Source: Hyphomicrobiales bacterium (GTDB lineage Bacteria > Pseudomonadota > Alphaproteobacteria > Rhizobiales > Xanthobacteraceae). Taken from it: 45,843 bases of DNA. The notes beneath the pieces were generated by a model that searched no databases, was not told the DNA's origin, and saw only the letters and a list, made by a program, of their open reading frames with translations. A program made the translations under genes and the position numbers. Below are positions 32,866-41,296 of this stretch, piece after piece; the first letter of the stretch is position 1, and each line of letters starts with the position of its first letter. Location: positions 1 through 45,843 of the forward strand of contig JACPOA010000038.1 in assembly GCA_016185205.1 (NCBI GenBank), in the 5' to 3' direction.

Positions 32866-32880
32866 TTAATGCTCTGTTAG
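32866..32880 (+). promoter_or_regulatory. CtrA-like box facing fliO
   Basis: TTAA-TGCTCTG-TTAG, one mismatch from the CtrA consensus, about 90 bp upstream of the fliO start. A further TTAACC half site lies near 32908. Confidence 0.5.
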
Positions 32881-32969
32881 TATTCAGGGCGGCAAATTGT
32901 GCCTAACGGCATTAACCATTCGGGCGATTCCCGCCCGAGTACCGCCAGCACCACGGACGGAGCGCATTG

Positions 32970-33986
32970 ATGTTCGACCTGTTCGGCTCGGAGATGCCGA
33001 TGGCTTTGAAATTCTTCATTGCCTTCGCGGTCGTTCTTGGCCTCATCGGGCTCACCGCCTGGCTGGTGCGCCGTTTCGCCGGCAATCGACTCGGCAATGC
33101 CGCCGCGCGCGGACGCCAGCCGCGGCTGGCGGTGATCGATGCCGCCACCGTCGACGCGCGCCGCCGCCTGGTGCTGATCCGCCGCGACAATATCGAGCAC
33201 CTGCTGATGATCGGCGGTCCGACCGATTTGGTGGTCGAACCCAATATCGTGCGCGCGGTCGGTTCCCGCGAAGTCACGCGCGAACCCGCCCGCATCGAAC
33301 CGACCATCGGCCGGCAGACGCCGGCAGTCGAAAGCACGCGAACGGTCGAAAGCACTCGACCGATTGAAAGCTCTTGGCCGCTGCAGCCGTTGAGCGAGCC
33401 GGTCGCGGTTCCGGCGCCGCGTCCCTATCGCTCGCCGGCGACCGAGGAACCCTGGCATGCGCCGGAGCCCGGCGCGCGTCCCCGCCCTGCCGACAGTCTT
33501 ACCGGGCTCGCCGCCGAATTGTCGACACGCCTCAATACGCCCGAAATGCCACCGCCGCCGCGCCACGAACCGGCGCCGCGCGCCAGCGCCGCTGTGCCCA
33601 CCGAGTCGGCGGCACCGGCGCAGAGCGATCATAATCTCGCGGAGATGGCACAGCAGCTCGAAGCAGCACTTCGCCGCGCGCCGGTCACCGATCCGCTGGC
33701 CGTGCCGCCGCCCCCCACCTCAGCCAGACCCGAGTCGCCCGCGCGCGCGCCGACGCGCGAATTCAAGTCGCGCGTCGAGCCCAAGCTCGAACCGAAATTC
33801 GAACCCAAGCTCGAACCCAAGCTCGAGCCCAACCTTGAGCCCAAACCGGAGCCCAAGTTCGAACCAAAGTTCGAACCAAAGTTCGACCCCAGGCCGGAGC
33901 CGGCGGCAACGCCGGGCAAGAACCTCTACGATAATCTTGAACAGGAGATGGCGAGCTTGCTCGGCCGTCCGTCCGGAAAATCGTGA
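32970..33986 (+). CDS. fliO: Flagellar biosynthesis protein FliO with long repeat-bearing tail
   Basis: 338 residues from ATG 32970 (a TTG precedes it directly); RBS GGACGGAG. One membrane helix (FFIAFAVVLGLIGLTAWLVR) is followed by a FliO cytoplasmic domain (RQPRLAVIDAATVDARRRLV, LIRRDNIEHLLMIGGPTDLV). FliO is a scaffold for FliP assembly. Ordinary FliO is about 100-150 residues. Here residues beyond about 100 form a long Pro-rich disordered tail, with about ten EPK(L/F) tetrapeptide repeats near the end and a conserved-looking C-terminus LYDNLEQEMASLLGRPS. It overlaps fliP by GTGA. Confidence 0.88.
   Translation: MFDLFGSEMPMALKFFIAFAVVLGLIGLTAWLVRRFAGNRLGNAAARGRQPRLAVIDAATVDARRRLVLIRRDNIEHLLMIGGPTDLVVEPNIVRAVGSREVTREPARIEPTIGRQTPAVESTRTVESTRPIESSWPLQPLSEPVAVPAPRPYRSPATEEPWHAPEPGARPRPADSLTGLAAELSTRLNTPEMPPPPRHEPAPRASAAVPTESAAPAQSDHNLAEMAQQLEAALRRAPVTDPLAVPPPPTSARPESPARAPTREFKSRVEPKLEPKFEPKLEPKLEPNLEPKPEPKFEPKFEPKFDPRPEPAATPGKNLYDNLEQEMASLLGRPSGKS
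33775..33902 (+). repeat. 12-bp tandem coding repeats in fliO
   Basis: About ten units of the pattern GAGCCCAAGCTC or GAACCAAAGTTC encode EPKL/EPKF. Slippage would keep the frame. Confidence 0.85.
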
Positions 33987-34741
33987 CAGGCTTTTCCGGC
34001 CGCCGTGTCCGTCTTTTGACGGTGGTGGTCGGAGTAACCGGACTGGCCCTGGCGGCGGCGACGCCGGCGGCTGCGCAAGATATCAGCGTCAATTTCGGAC
34101 AAGGCGGCGGCCTGACCGAGCGCGTGATCCAGATGATCGCGCTGCTCACGGTGCTGTCGCTGGCGCCGTCCATCCTCGTGATGATGACGTCGTTCACGCG
34201 CATCGTGGTGGTACTGTCGCTGCTGCGCACCGCGCTCGGCACCGCCACCGCGCCGCCCAATGCGGTGATCGTCTCGCTCGCGCTGTTCCTCACCGCCTTC
34301 GTGATGGGTCCGGCGCTGCAAAGCGCCTATGACACCGGCATCAAGCCGCTGGTGGCGAACGAGATCACCGCCGAGCAGGCGTTCGTACGCGGCACGGTGC
34401 CGCTGCGCGCCTTCATGCAGAAGAACGTGCGCGAGAAGGACCTCAAGCTGTTCGTCGACATGGCGAAGGAAGCCGAGCCCGCCAGGCCGGAAGATCTTTC
34501 GCTGCGCGTGCTGGTGCCGGCCTTCATGATCTCCGAGCTCAAGCGCGCCTTCGAGATCGGCTTTCTGCTGTTCGTGCCGTTCCTGATCATCGACCTGGTG
34601 GTGGCCTCGGTGCTGATGTCCATGGGCATGATGATGCTGCCGCCGGTGGTGGTGTCGCTGCCGTTCAAGCTGATCTTTTTCGTGCTGGTGGACGGCTGGA
34701 GCCTGGTGGCCGGCTCGCTGATCCAGAGCTACGGGACGTAG
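33983..34741 (+). CDS. fliP: Flagellar export gate protein FliP
   Basis: 252 residues from GTG 33983, overlapping the fliO stop. A cleavable signal peptide (LLTVVVGVTGLALAAATPAA) precedes LTERVIQMIALLTVLSLAPS, MMTSFTRIVVVLSLLRTALG and the late LRVLVPAFMISELKRAFEIG, all FliP hallmarks. FliP pentamers form the gate core. It is translationally coupled to fliO. An imperfect hairpin follows. Confidence 0.97.
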   Translation: MTGFSGRRVRLLTVVVGVTGLALAAATPAAAQDISVNFGQGGGLTERVIQMIALLTVLSLAPSILVMMTSFTRIVVVLSLLRTALGTATAPPNAVIVSLALFLTAFVMGPALQSAYDTGIKPLVANEITAEQAFVRGTVPLRAFMQKNVREKDLKLFVDMAKEAEPARPEDLSLRVLVPAFMISELKRAFEIGFLLFVPFLIIDLVVASVLMSMGMMMLPPVVVSLPFKLIFFVLVDGWSLVAGSLIQSYGT

Positions 34742-34749
34742 CGGCTTTC

Positions 34750-34777
34750 TTATCCCTCCGCGCTTCGCGGGGAGGAT
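34750..34777. terminator. Hairpin after fliP
   Basis: ATCCCTCCGCGC, TTC and GCGGGGAGGAT make an imperfect stem-loop 10 bp beyond the fliP stop, between convergent genes. Same CTCC/GGGGAGG type as the hairpins at 22176-22210 and 13700-13731. Confidence 0.5.
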
Positions 34778-34840
34778 GGCCAGCCAAGCTCGCCGGGGTG
34801 GGGTTTGCTCACCGCCTCGCCCTTAGCGGATCACCGCCGT

Positions 34841-37800
34841 TCAGCGCGGCAAGATCGAAATCGACCCGGTCGGCGATTGGTCGGGCTTGAGCGGCACGCT
34901 GGCCGGCACTTTCGGCGGCAGCGGCGAGTTGGCGGCCGCCGGCTTCACCGGCTCGGGCCGAACGGTTTTTGACGCCGATCCTTTCGGCTTTTCCGGAACT
35001 GCCGGTATGGCGGGCGAAGCGACTTCCTTTGCGCCGGCCGGCAATATTGCCGCCTCCGGATAGCGCGCGCGCATGTCGCGCAGGAATGTATTGAGCGTAT
35101 CGACGCTCGCCACCCGTCGGGCGACGTTCTGGAATTCCTGGCCGTCGGTGCCGACCGGCGCGCTCACCACGTCGAAGGCCCGCCGGTCCGGCCCGTCCGC
35201 CATCTTGACCGCGTATTTCTCGCGCAACCGCTCCAGGCCGATCGGCTCCTCGCCGAGCGCAAAGCCGATCGCCGCGCGCAGGATGTCGGAGCGCTCGCCC
35301 CCGTTCAACGGCGCGAAGTCGCGCCAGCGCTCGCCATAGAGCAGCTCGATCTGTTCGGCGGCCTCGTGCCAGCGATGGCCCGCCCACAGAATATCCGAGC
35401 GCAGGCGGATGGCCTCGCGAGCCTGGATATTGCCGATCACTTCCAGCGCCAGGTCGTGGCGGCCGATATCGGACATGGCGCGGGCTTCGAGCAGCAGCCG
35501 CTGCTCGCGCACCTCGTTGGACAGCTCGGCCGAGCGCGTCGTCTGCAACGCGGCAAGCGCGCGATCCGGCTTGCGGTTCATCAGATAGATGATGGCCAGG
35601 CGGGTCGCCACCTGCGCACGCGCGGCGCCTTGCAGGCGGTGATCGACCTGATGCTGGAGCAGTTCCGCCGACTGATCGAGCAGATCGACCGCCACCAGCC
35701 GGTCGGCCAGCCGCCGGATCATCTCGTCGCCACGCCGCCCGATCGGCGTCAGTTCGCGGAAATCGTAGAACAGGCCGAGCGCCTCGATCGGCGACATGGC
35801 ATCGCCCTTGCCGGCCAGAAACAGGCTGTCGAAGGTCACCGCCGCCTCGTCCTGGATCTTGCGGGTGAGATCGGAATTGGGATGCGCCAACATCGCCGTG
35901 CGCATGACATGGAAGGCGTCGCGATAGCGGCCGTCCTCGGTGTAAAGATGCGCCAGCAGCTTGAGGCCTTCGACCTCGGTTTCGTCGCCCCGCCATACCG
36001 TGGTGAGCGTCTCGAGTTCGTGGATGACGTCCTTGCGTCCCATGTCGCCGACCGCGAATGTCAGCACGATCTCGCGCAGGCGGCCTTGCGCGGCGGCGCG
36101 GCGGTCGCGTGAGACCGCGGCGGCACGGTATCTGGTGAGCGCGTCCTCGGCGCGGCCCAGCCCTTCATACAGCCGGCCGACCAGCACCGCGAGCGTCGGC
36201 TCCAGCTCGGGCGGCACGCCAAGGGTCTCGAACTCGTTGACCACGCGCTTGGCATCGCCGAAATCGCGCACCTCGACGGCCGAGCGCAACGCCTCCTGCA
36301 TCGCCGTGCGCTGCAATTCGAGCGGCAGCGCGCCCATGGCGGCGTCGACGTTCTTGAAGGCGTCGCGCGCTTCCGGCCACTTGCCCTGGCGGGCATAGGC
36401 GATTGCGCGCCAGATCGGAGCGTCCTGCTGGTTGCCGATCGCCGGATTGGATAGGTCCTTGAGCGCTTCCTCCGGCCGGTTGAGCAGGACATTGGCAACG
36501 GCCTTGAGCACGCTGCCGGTGACGTCGTCGTTGCCGCGCTGGTCGGCGAGCGCGACTTCGAGAACGGCCTTAGCCTCGGCCGCCATGTCGCGCGCGAGGT
36601 AAAAGCGCGCGAGATTGAGCCGCGCCTGTTTGCGCCTGCTGTCGGGCGCGGCGGAGGCCATCCGGATCAGTTCGGCCTGGCGGTCGCTGAACTTGGCCTC
36701 GCGGTCGAAGCCCCAGAGCTGGGTGTCGAAGGTCAAGATGCGGAAGCTGGGCGCGAGCTGCTGCTGGCCGAGCGCCGTCGCCGACAGCGACAGCCCGCCC
36801 GGCCGGCTGATCGTGACCTTGTCGGGCGCGAGCTCGGCCGCGATGTCGTCGGCGATCGGCTGCACCACCACGCCATGGGCCGACGGCAGCGCGCGCAGTT
36901 CGACGAACTCCTGGGCCTTCAGGAAGCCGCGCGCCGGCCCAAGCCCGGTGATCACCATCAGCCGGTCGCCGACGTCGGGATCGCTGAGACGATGCACCTT
37001 GCGCGCGTCGTCGAACGGAATGGCGATGCTGGCGCGGCCCTTGCCGACGATGCTGCGCGCGATGCCGAGCGGGCGCGTCGGCACGGCGACGGTATCGCCG
37101 AGATTGACGATCCAACCCGGGCCGTCGGTGTCGAGACTGACGAGTCTTGGCCGCTCGAGACGAATCCGCACGATGGCCTCACCGTCCACCCCGCGCTCAA
37201 GCGCGGCGCTACGGACCAGGTCGCGGGCATCGGCCGTGAGCGCGGCCAGCTCGATCTTGGCCGCGCTATCGAACACCAGCCACAGCGTGTCGGCGCGGCG
37301 GAACGCCGCCGCCGGCGTCGGCACCGCGAACGGGAACTCGACGCGCAGATTGTCGCCGGAGCGATGCACCGCGACCACCACCGCCGCATTCGGATTGGGC
37401 GCTGGCCGCGTGGCCTCGGCGGCCGCGGATTTCGCAGGCTCTTTCGGCGCACTCGGCGCGGCGATCGGCGGCGCGACCACCTCGATCGGCGGCGCGGCGG
37501 CAGGCGGCGCGGGGCCTGGATTTTCAGCCACTTTCGGTGGCGACGGCGCGGCAGGTTTCAGCGGCTGCTCCGGTGTGGCAACTTTCGGCGGCTGTTCCGG
37601 CACGGCTGCATTCTTGGCCGGAATGGTTTGCGGCGCCTCGATCGCCGGCACGGGGACGATTTTCTCCGCCACCGGCGCCGCCGCCGGTTTGGGCCTAGCG
37701 CCATCGAGACCGATATCGACCACGATGCTGCGGTCCTCGCGGAACGTGCGCACCGTCGGCGTGCCGTTGAGGGTGAAGGTGACCGTGACGGATTCGAAAT

Positions 37801-38542
37801 CGATATCGGTGTCGATCGATTCCAGCGTCGACGGCAATGCCACCTTGGCGTCCGCTAAATCCCATTTGATCTGCTGATCGAAACTGAGCGTGAGCTTGCC
37901 GTCGGCCTGCTCGGGCACGACATTGGCGGTTTCCGGCATTTCAAACACATAGCGGATGAAGGTCGGCTGGCTCGCGACCTTGACGCGGACCGATGCCGGC
38001 TTCTTCTGCTTGGCGGCCAAGCGCTGCTGATGCAATTGCCGTTCGGCCTCGCGCGCGCGACGCGCTAGGTCGTCGACCACCTCCTGCGGCAGACCGGGCA
38101 GCAGGCCCTTCCAATTCTCGGGCATGAGGTCGACGAAAAATCGTTCGGCCGCTGTAATGGTATTGACCTTCACCTTGCGGGCGAGCGCCAGACGGATCGC
38201 GCTGCCGTCGGGATCGCGCCGTACCACGCTGATATAATCCGGCGCGCTGGCATTGATGCGCTCGACGGCGATCGCCACCGGCTTCTTGAAGCTGATCACC
38301 ATGATCGCGCCGGAGACATCGACCTTCGCTTCCACCTCCTGGTCGAGGCGAAACACCAGCCGCGCAAAGCCGCCGTCGGTGAAGACCTTGACCTCGCCCT
38401 TGACCGGGTCGTCGGCTTTAGCGCCGCCGGCAAAGACGAACGCCAGCGCGAGCACGACCGTCAGCCGGCGGACAAGCCACGGCCGCAGCCCTGCGCCGTC
38501 ACGCGCGGGCCTCTGTTTCAAGCGGAGTGGCAAAGCCGTCAT
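34841..38542 (-). CDS. Exported 1233-residue TPR protein in the flagellar cluster, function unknown
   Basis: Signal peptide (LTVVLALAFVFAGGAKA) is followed by a beta-rich N-terminal half with AMIN-like strands (VKVFTDGGFARLVFRLDQEV, then FVDLMPENWKGLLPGL) and a Pro/Ala-rich linker at about 290-385. A second beta-rich part and then an all-helical TPR-like C-terminal half (about 630-1130) follow, with motifs such as ARFYLARDMAAEAKAVLEVA and LYEGLGRAEDALTRYRAAAV. It ends in a Pro-rich tail. The periplasm is the expected location. A peptidoglycan or motor-associated scaffold is plausible: AMIN-type domains bind cell wall and TPRs bind proteins. A perfect CtrA-like box lies 56 bp upstream. It is not a named flagellar protein known to me. 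Confidence 0.85.
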   Translation of the reverse strand: MTALPLRLKQRPARDGAGLRPWLVRRLTVVLALAFVFAGGAKADDPVKGEVKVFTDGGFARLVFRLDQEVEAKVDVSGAIMVISFKKPVAIAVERINASAPDYISVVRRDPDGSAIRLALARKVKVNTITAAERFFVDLMPENWKGLLPGLPQEVVDDLARRAREAERQLHQQRLAAKQKKPASVRVKVASQPTFIRYVFEMPETANVVPEQADGKLTLSFDQQIKWDLADAKVALPSTLESIDTDIDFESVTVTFTLNGTPTVRTFREDRSIVVDIGLDGARPKPAAAPVAEKIVPVPAIEAPQTIPAKNAAVPEQPPKVATPEQPLKPAAPSPPKVAENPGPAPPAAAPPIEVVAPPIAAPSAPKEPAKSAAAEATRPAPNPNAAVVVAVHRSGDNLRVEFPFAVPTPAAAFRRADTLWLVFDSAAKIELAALTADARDLVRSAALERGVDGEAIVRIRLERPRLVSLDTDGPGWIVNLGDTVAVPTRPLGIARSIVGKGRASIAIPFDDARKVHRLSDPDVGDRLMVITGLGPARGFLKAQEFVELRALPSAHGVVVQPIADDIAAELAPDKVTISRPGGLSLSATALGQQQLAPSFRILTFDTQLWGFDREAKFSDRQAELIRMASAAPDSRRKQARLNLARFYLARDMAAEAKAVLEVALADQRGNDDVTGSVLKAVANVLLNRPEEALKDLSNPAIGNQQDAPIWRAIAYARQGKWPEARDAFKNVDAAMGALPLELQRTAMQEALRSAVEVRDFGDAKRVVNEFETLGVPPELEPTLAVLVGRLYEGLGRAEDALTRYRAAAVSRDRRAAAQGRLREIVLTFAVGDMGRKDVIHELETLTTVWRGDETEVEGLKLLAHLYTEDGRYRDAFHVMRTAMLAHPNSDLTRKIQDEAAVTFDSLFLAGKGDAMSPIEALGLFYDFRELTPIGRRGDEMIRRLADRLVAVDLLDQSAELLQHQVDHRLQGAARAQVATRLAIIYLMNRKPDRALAALQTTRSAELSNEVREQRLLLEARAMSDIGRHDLALEVIGNIQAREAIRLRSDILWAGHRWHEAAEQIELLYGERWRDFAPLNGGERSDILRAAIGFALGEEPIGLERLREKYAVKMADGPDRRAFDVVSAPVGTDGQEFQNVARRVASVDTLNTFLRDMRARYPEAAILPAGAKEVASPAIPAVPEKPKGSASKTVRPEPVKPAAANSPLPPKVPASVPLKPDQSPTGSISILPR

Positions 38543-38597
38543 GAAGCCGTTCCACGCGGGCAGAGACTGCCGGTCGCGACAGACTAGGGTTTGGCGT

Positions 38598-38612
38598 TTA
38601 ACGTGGCGTTAA
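38598..38612 (-). promoter_or_regulatory. Perfect CtrA-like box upstream of the TPR gene
   Basis: TTAA-N7-TTAA with consensus spacing (TTAACGTGGCGTTAAC on the plus strand). It lies between the motE-like stop at 38638 and the TPR gene start at 38542, so it probably gives that gene its own promoter. Confidence 0.65.
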
Positions 38613-38637
38613 CCGTGACGCCTTGCTCGCGCCAGAT

Positions 38638-39516
38638 TCAATTCGGCTTGCCTTCGATCTTCGGCAATTGGTCGGCACTTTGCGATTTCGATGGCGAACT
38701 GGCGCGGTTGGCAAGCTCGACGGTGAGCCGCTCGGCGCTTTCCGGCGACATCAGCGCGAGGATTTCCGACATCTTGCGCGGATTGATCTGGGTCGCGACG
38801 TCGACCAGGATTTTCAAGTCGAGGCGGTCGAAGATGCGGGCGGCGTCCTTGCCCTTCATGTTTTCGTACATGGAGACGATGCTCTTGAAGCGTTCCGCCT
38901 CGGCCTTGTCGCGCGCGCCCATTGCGGTGTTGACGCGCGCCTCCACGTCCTTGAGCTCGACGACCTTGGCTTCCAGCCGCTTCTCGGCAGCCTTGAGCAG
39001 GCTTTCGCGCATTTCGATATCGCGACTGCGGGTGTCGAGCTCCTGCCGGCGGTCCTGCAGGCGCTCGAGCACGGCGCGCTCGCCCGGCGAGGTGATCTTG
39101 CCGGGCTCGAGCGGATAGGAGTTGCCGGCGACTTCGAGCTTGGGCGCGTCTGGGGCTTTCTCGCTCACCTTGAGCGGCTCCCCTTTCGCCTTGTCCTCGC
39201 TGCCGATCGAACCGGTGACATCGCGATAATTGGGATCGTTGAAGTTGAACATCTCCTGCGCCCAAGATTGCCGGGACGTCTGCCGTGCGGCCGGCGTAAC
39301 CGGCATCACCTGCTTGTCGGCCACGACGATTTTGGGATAGTCCGGCACGCTCTCGGCCGTCGTGATCTGCATGTCGGTCTTGTTGCGGCCTTGCAGCCGC
39401 TCGGCCAGCGTATAGCCGCCGTCGAACACGAGCCCGGAGACCTTGAGCGCGAACAGGCAGATCGTGGCCAGCAGCACGATCGGGATCAGCCGGAAATCGC
39501 GCGCCAGACGCATCAT
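38638..39516 (-). CDS. MotE family protein
   Basis: 292 residues. One N-terminal membrane helix (IPIVLLATICLFALKVSGLV), a variable periplasmic linker, a long coiled coil (ERLQDRRQELDTRSRDIEMR through RVNTAMGARDKAEAERF) and a C-terminal MgtE-N-like segment (YENMKGKDAARIFDRLDLKI, INPRKMSEILALMSPESAER). MotE proteins are periplasmic partners needed for motility in rhizobia (chaperone of MotC). Overlaps the DUF6468 gene by 4 bp (ATGA). Confidence 0.88.
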   Translation of the reverse strand: MMRLARDFRLIPIVLLATICLFALKVSGLVFDGGYTLAERLQGRNKTDMQITTAESVPDYPKIVVADKQVMPVTPAARQTSRQSWAQEMFNFNDPNYRDVTGSIGSEDKAKGEPLKVSEKAPDAPKLEVAGNSYPLEPGKITSPGERAVLERLQDRRQELDTRSRDIEMRESLLKAAEKRLEAKVVELKDVEARVNTAMGARDKAEAERFKSIVSMYENMKGKDAARIFDRLDLKILVDVATQINPRKMSEILALMSPESAERLTVELANRASSPSKSQSADQLPKIEGKPN

Positions 39517-39956
39517 GCCGCAAGCCCGCCCGCTAGCCCGCTCATGCGCGCGCGCGTGCGTTCGGCGAAGGCTTGCGCGGCGGCGGCAACGGCGTGGGCA
39601 TCGGGAGCCGGTGCCGGCTCGCCGGCCGGACGGCCGAGGTTGACGATGCGGGTGAGCCGCGCCAGCAGTTCCTCGCCGGCCTTGAGCTGGCGTTCGATAT
39701 CCGTGGACAGCTGCCCGCTTCGATCCAGCCGCGCGCTCAAGACCTGTTCGCCGTCGCGCATCGTCGCCTTCAGCCCGGCGATGGCGCGCTCGGCGATTTC
39801 GGTGGCGGTGACAAGCTCGGAAATGGTCGCGCGCAGCGATTGCTCGTCGGCCTTGAGCAGACGCAGCTGCCGGTTAAGCCGGACGCAATACAGGATGGTG
39901 AGCAGCAGCAGGATCGAGACCATGCTCTCGATCAGGAATCCGTAATGGGTGCTCAC
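39513..39956 (-). CDS. DUF6468-type membrane protein in fliM operon
   Basis: 147 residues: one N-terminal membrane helix (LIESMVSILLLLTILYCVRL) and a helical cytoplasmic part (LRATISELVTATEIAERAIA, LKAGEELLARLTRIVNL). Proteins of this type are found only between fliM and motE-like genes in alphaproteobacteria, to my knowledge, and have no assigned function. Overlaps of 4 bp with fliM upstream and with the motE gene downstream show tight coupling, so a motor-related role is likely. Confidence 0.8.
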   Translation of the reverse strand: MSTHYGFLIESMVSILLLLTILYCVRLNRQLRLLKADEQSLRATISELVTATEIAERAIAGLKATMRDGEQVLSARLDRSGQLSTDIERQLKAGEELLARLTRIVNLGRPAGEPAPAPDAHAVAAAAQAFAERTRARMSGLAGGLAA

Positions 39957-41158
39957 TGCGCCTCCATGCGATTTGTCGGCTCATCCGCCTTCTCGAACAT
40001 GGCGAACGTGGTCCGCGGTTTTCGCAACGCCTTGGCAACGCGCACGGCGACCCGGTCGCCGACCTTGCCCATGCGGCCTTCGGTCAGCGTGACGTCGCCG
40101 CAACGCACGCTCACCAGCGCGTCGGGTTTAAGTTCGAGCATCAGCGTGTCGCCGACATTGAGGCTCATCATCCGCCGCAATGGCAGCCGCGCCTCATACA
40201 GCACGGCATCGACATCCATCTGCGCCTGGCCGATTTCGGTGGCGAGATGGCCCTCCCAGATCGGGTCGCGGCCGAACTTCTCGCCCATGAACATCTGCAG
40301 CAGGACGGCGCGGATCGGCTCGATGGTGGCGTAAGGCAGCAGCAGCTCGATATTGCCGCCGCGATCTTCCATGTCGATGCGCAGCCGCACCAGGATCGCG
40401 GCATTGGCCGGGCGCGAGATCGCGGCAAAGCGCGGATTGGTCTCGAGCCGGTCGATGTTGAACTTGACCGGCGAGAGCGGCTTGAAGGCAAGCTCGGCAT
40501 CCGCCAGCACCACCTCGATCATGCGCTTGACCAGGTTGGTCTCGATGGTGGTGTAGGGCCGGCCCTCCACGCGCACCGTGCTCTGGCCGCGCCGGCCGCC
40601 GAGCAGCACGTCGATGATCGAATAGATCAGGCTGGAATTGACGGTGGCGAGGCCGAAATTGTCCCACTCCTCGGCCTTGAACACCGCCAGGATCGCCGGC
40701 AACGGTATGGAATTGAGATAGTCGCCGAAGCGCACCGAGGTGATGCGGTCGAGCGAGACTTCGACGTTGTCCGACGTGAAGTTGCGCAAGCTGGTCGTCA
40801 TCAGCCGCACCAGGCGGTCGAAGACGATTTCCAGCATCGGCAGGCGCTCGTAGGACACCATCGCCGAATCGATGATGGCGCGAATGCCGGAATTGTCGTT
40901 GAGCGAAACGTCGGCCAGGCTGAAGCCGAGCAGACTGTCGATTTCGTCCTGGTTGAGGATACGCTCGGCGCCGCCCTTGGTGGACTGGAACCCGTTATTG
41001 CCGTCGTCGACCATCGCCGCCCATTGCGCGGCGGCTTCGTCGACGCCGCGTTGCGCAGCCGCTTCCGAATTTTGCGCCGGCGCGCCGGATTCCGATTCCA
41101 GCGCCACGCCCCATTCGGCGGCCAGTGCGTCTTGGTCGATCTGGGTATTTTGCGCCAT
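39953..41158 (-). CDS. fliM: Flagellar motor switch protein FliM
   Basis: 401 residues. The CheY-binding motif LNQDEIDSLLGFS lies at about residues 68-80 and not at the extreme N-terminus as in enterics; the preceding 65 residues are a low-complexity extension (MAQNTQIDQDALAAEWGVAL). The middle FliM-C-like domain (VSYERLPMLEIVFDRLVRLM, FKAEEWDNFGLATVNSSLIY) and the C-terminal SpoA domain (PLRRMMSLNVGDTLMLELKP) follow. It forms the C ring that sets rotation. Upstream fliL is separated by a repeat-bearing 138-bp gap. Confidence 0.97.
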   Translation of the reverse strand: MAQNTQIDQDALAAEWGVALESESGAPAQNSEAAAQRGVDEAAAQWAAMVDDGNNGFQSTKGGAERILNQDEIDSLLGFSLADVSLNDNSGIRAIIDSAMVSYERLPMLEIVFDRLVRLMTTSLRNFTSDNVEVSLDRITSVRFGDYLNSIPLPAILAVFKAEEWDNFGLATVNSSLIYSIIDVLLGGRRGQSTVRVEGRPYTTIETNLVKRMIEVVLADAELAFKPLSPVKFNIDRLETNPRFAAISRPANAAILVRLRIDMEDRGGNIELLLPYATIEPIRAVLLQMFMGEKFGRDPIWEGHLATEIGQAQMDVDAVLYEARLPLRRMMSLNVGDTLMLELKPDALVSVRCGDVTLTEGRMGKVGDRVAVRVAKALRKPRTTFAMFEKADEPTNRMEAQ

Positions 41159-41184
41159 GCTTAAATCATCTCAGTTTCTATTTT

Positions 41185-41296
41185 GCGCATGACCTTGTCC
41201 GACCTTGCTTCGCCCGCCGAAGCGGGCTTCGCGAAGGCGGGAAACCGGTTCCCATCCCCGATCGGGGTCGAGGACATGCTTTTCTGGGTCATGCGC
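41185..41296. repeat. Palindromic intergenic repeat between fliL and fliM
   Basis: Outer arms GCGCATGACC (41185-41194) and GGTCATGCGC (41287-41296) are inverted repeats. The interior carries GAAACCGGTTCCCA and nested hairpins. This resembles the GCATGA(T/C)CC...CCGGTTTTC repeat family of Rhizobiales intergenic regions, from memory. Confidence 0.7.

Noticed and set aside
32892-32910. Sigma54 promoter facing flgB (TTAGGCACAATTTGC on the minus strand)
   Set aside because: The GG and GC elements are 8 bp apart instead of 10, which abolishes sigma54 recognition.
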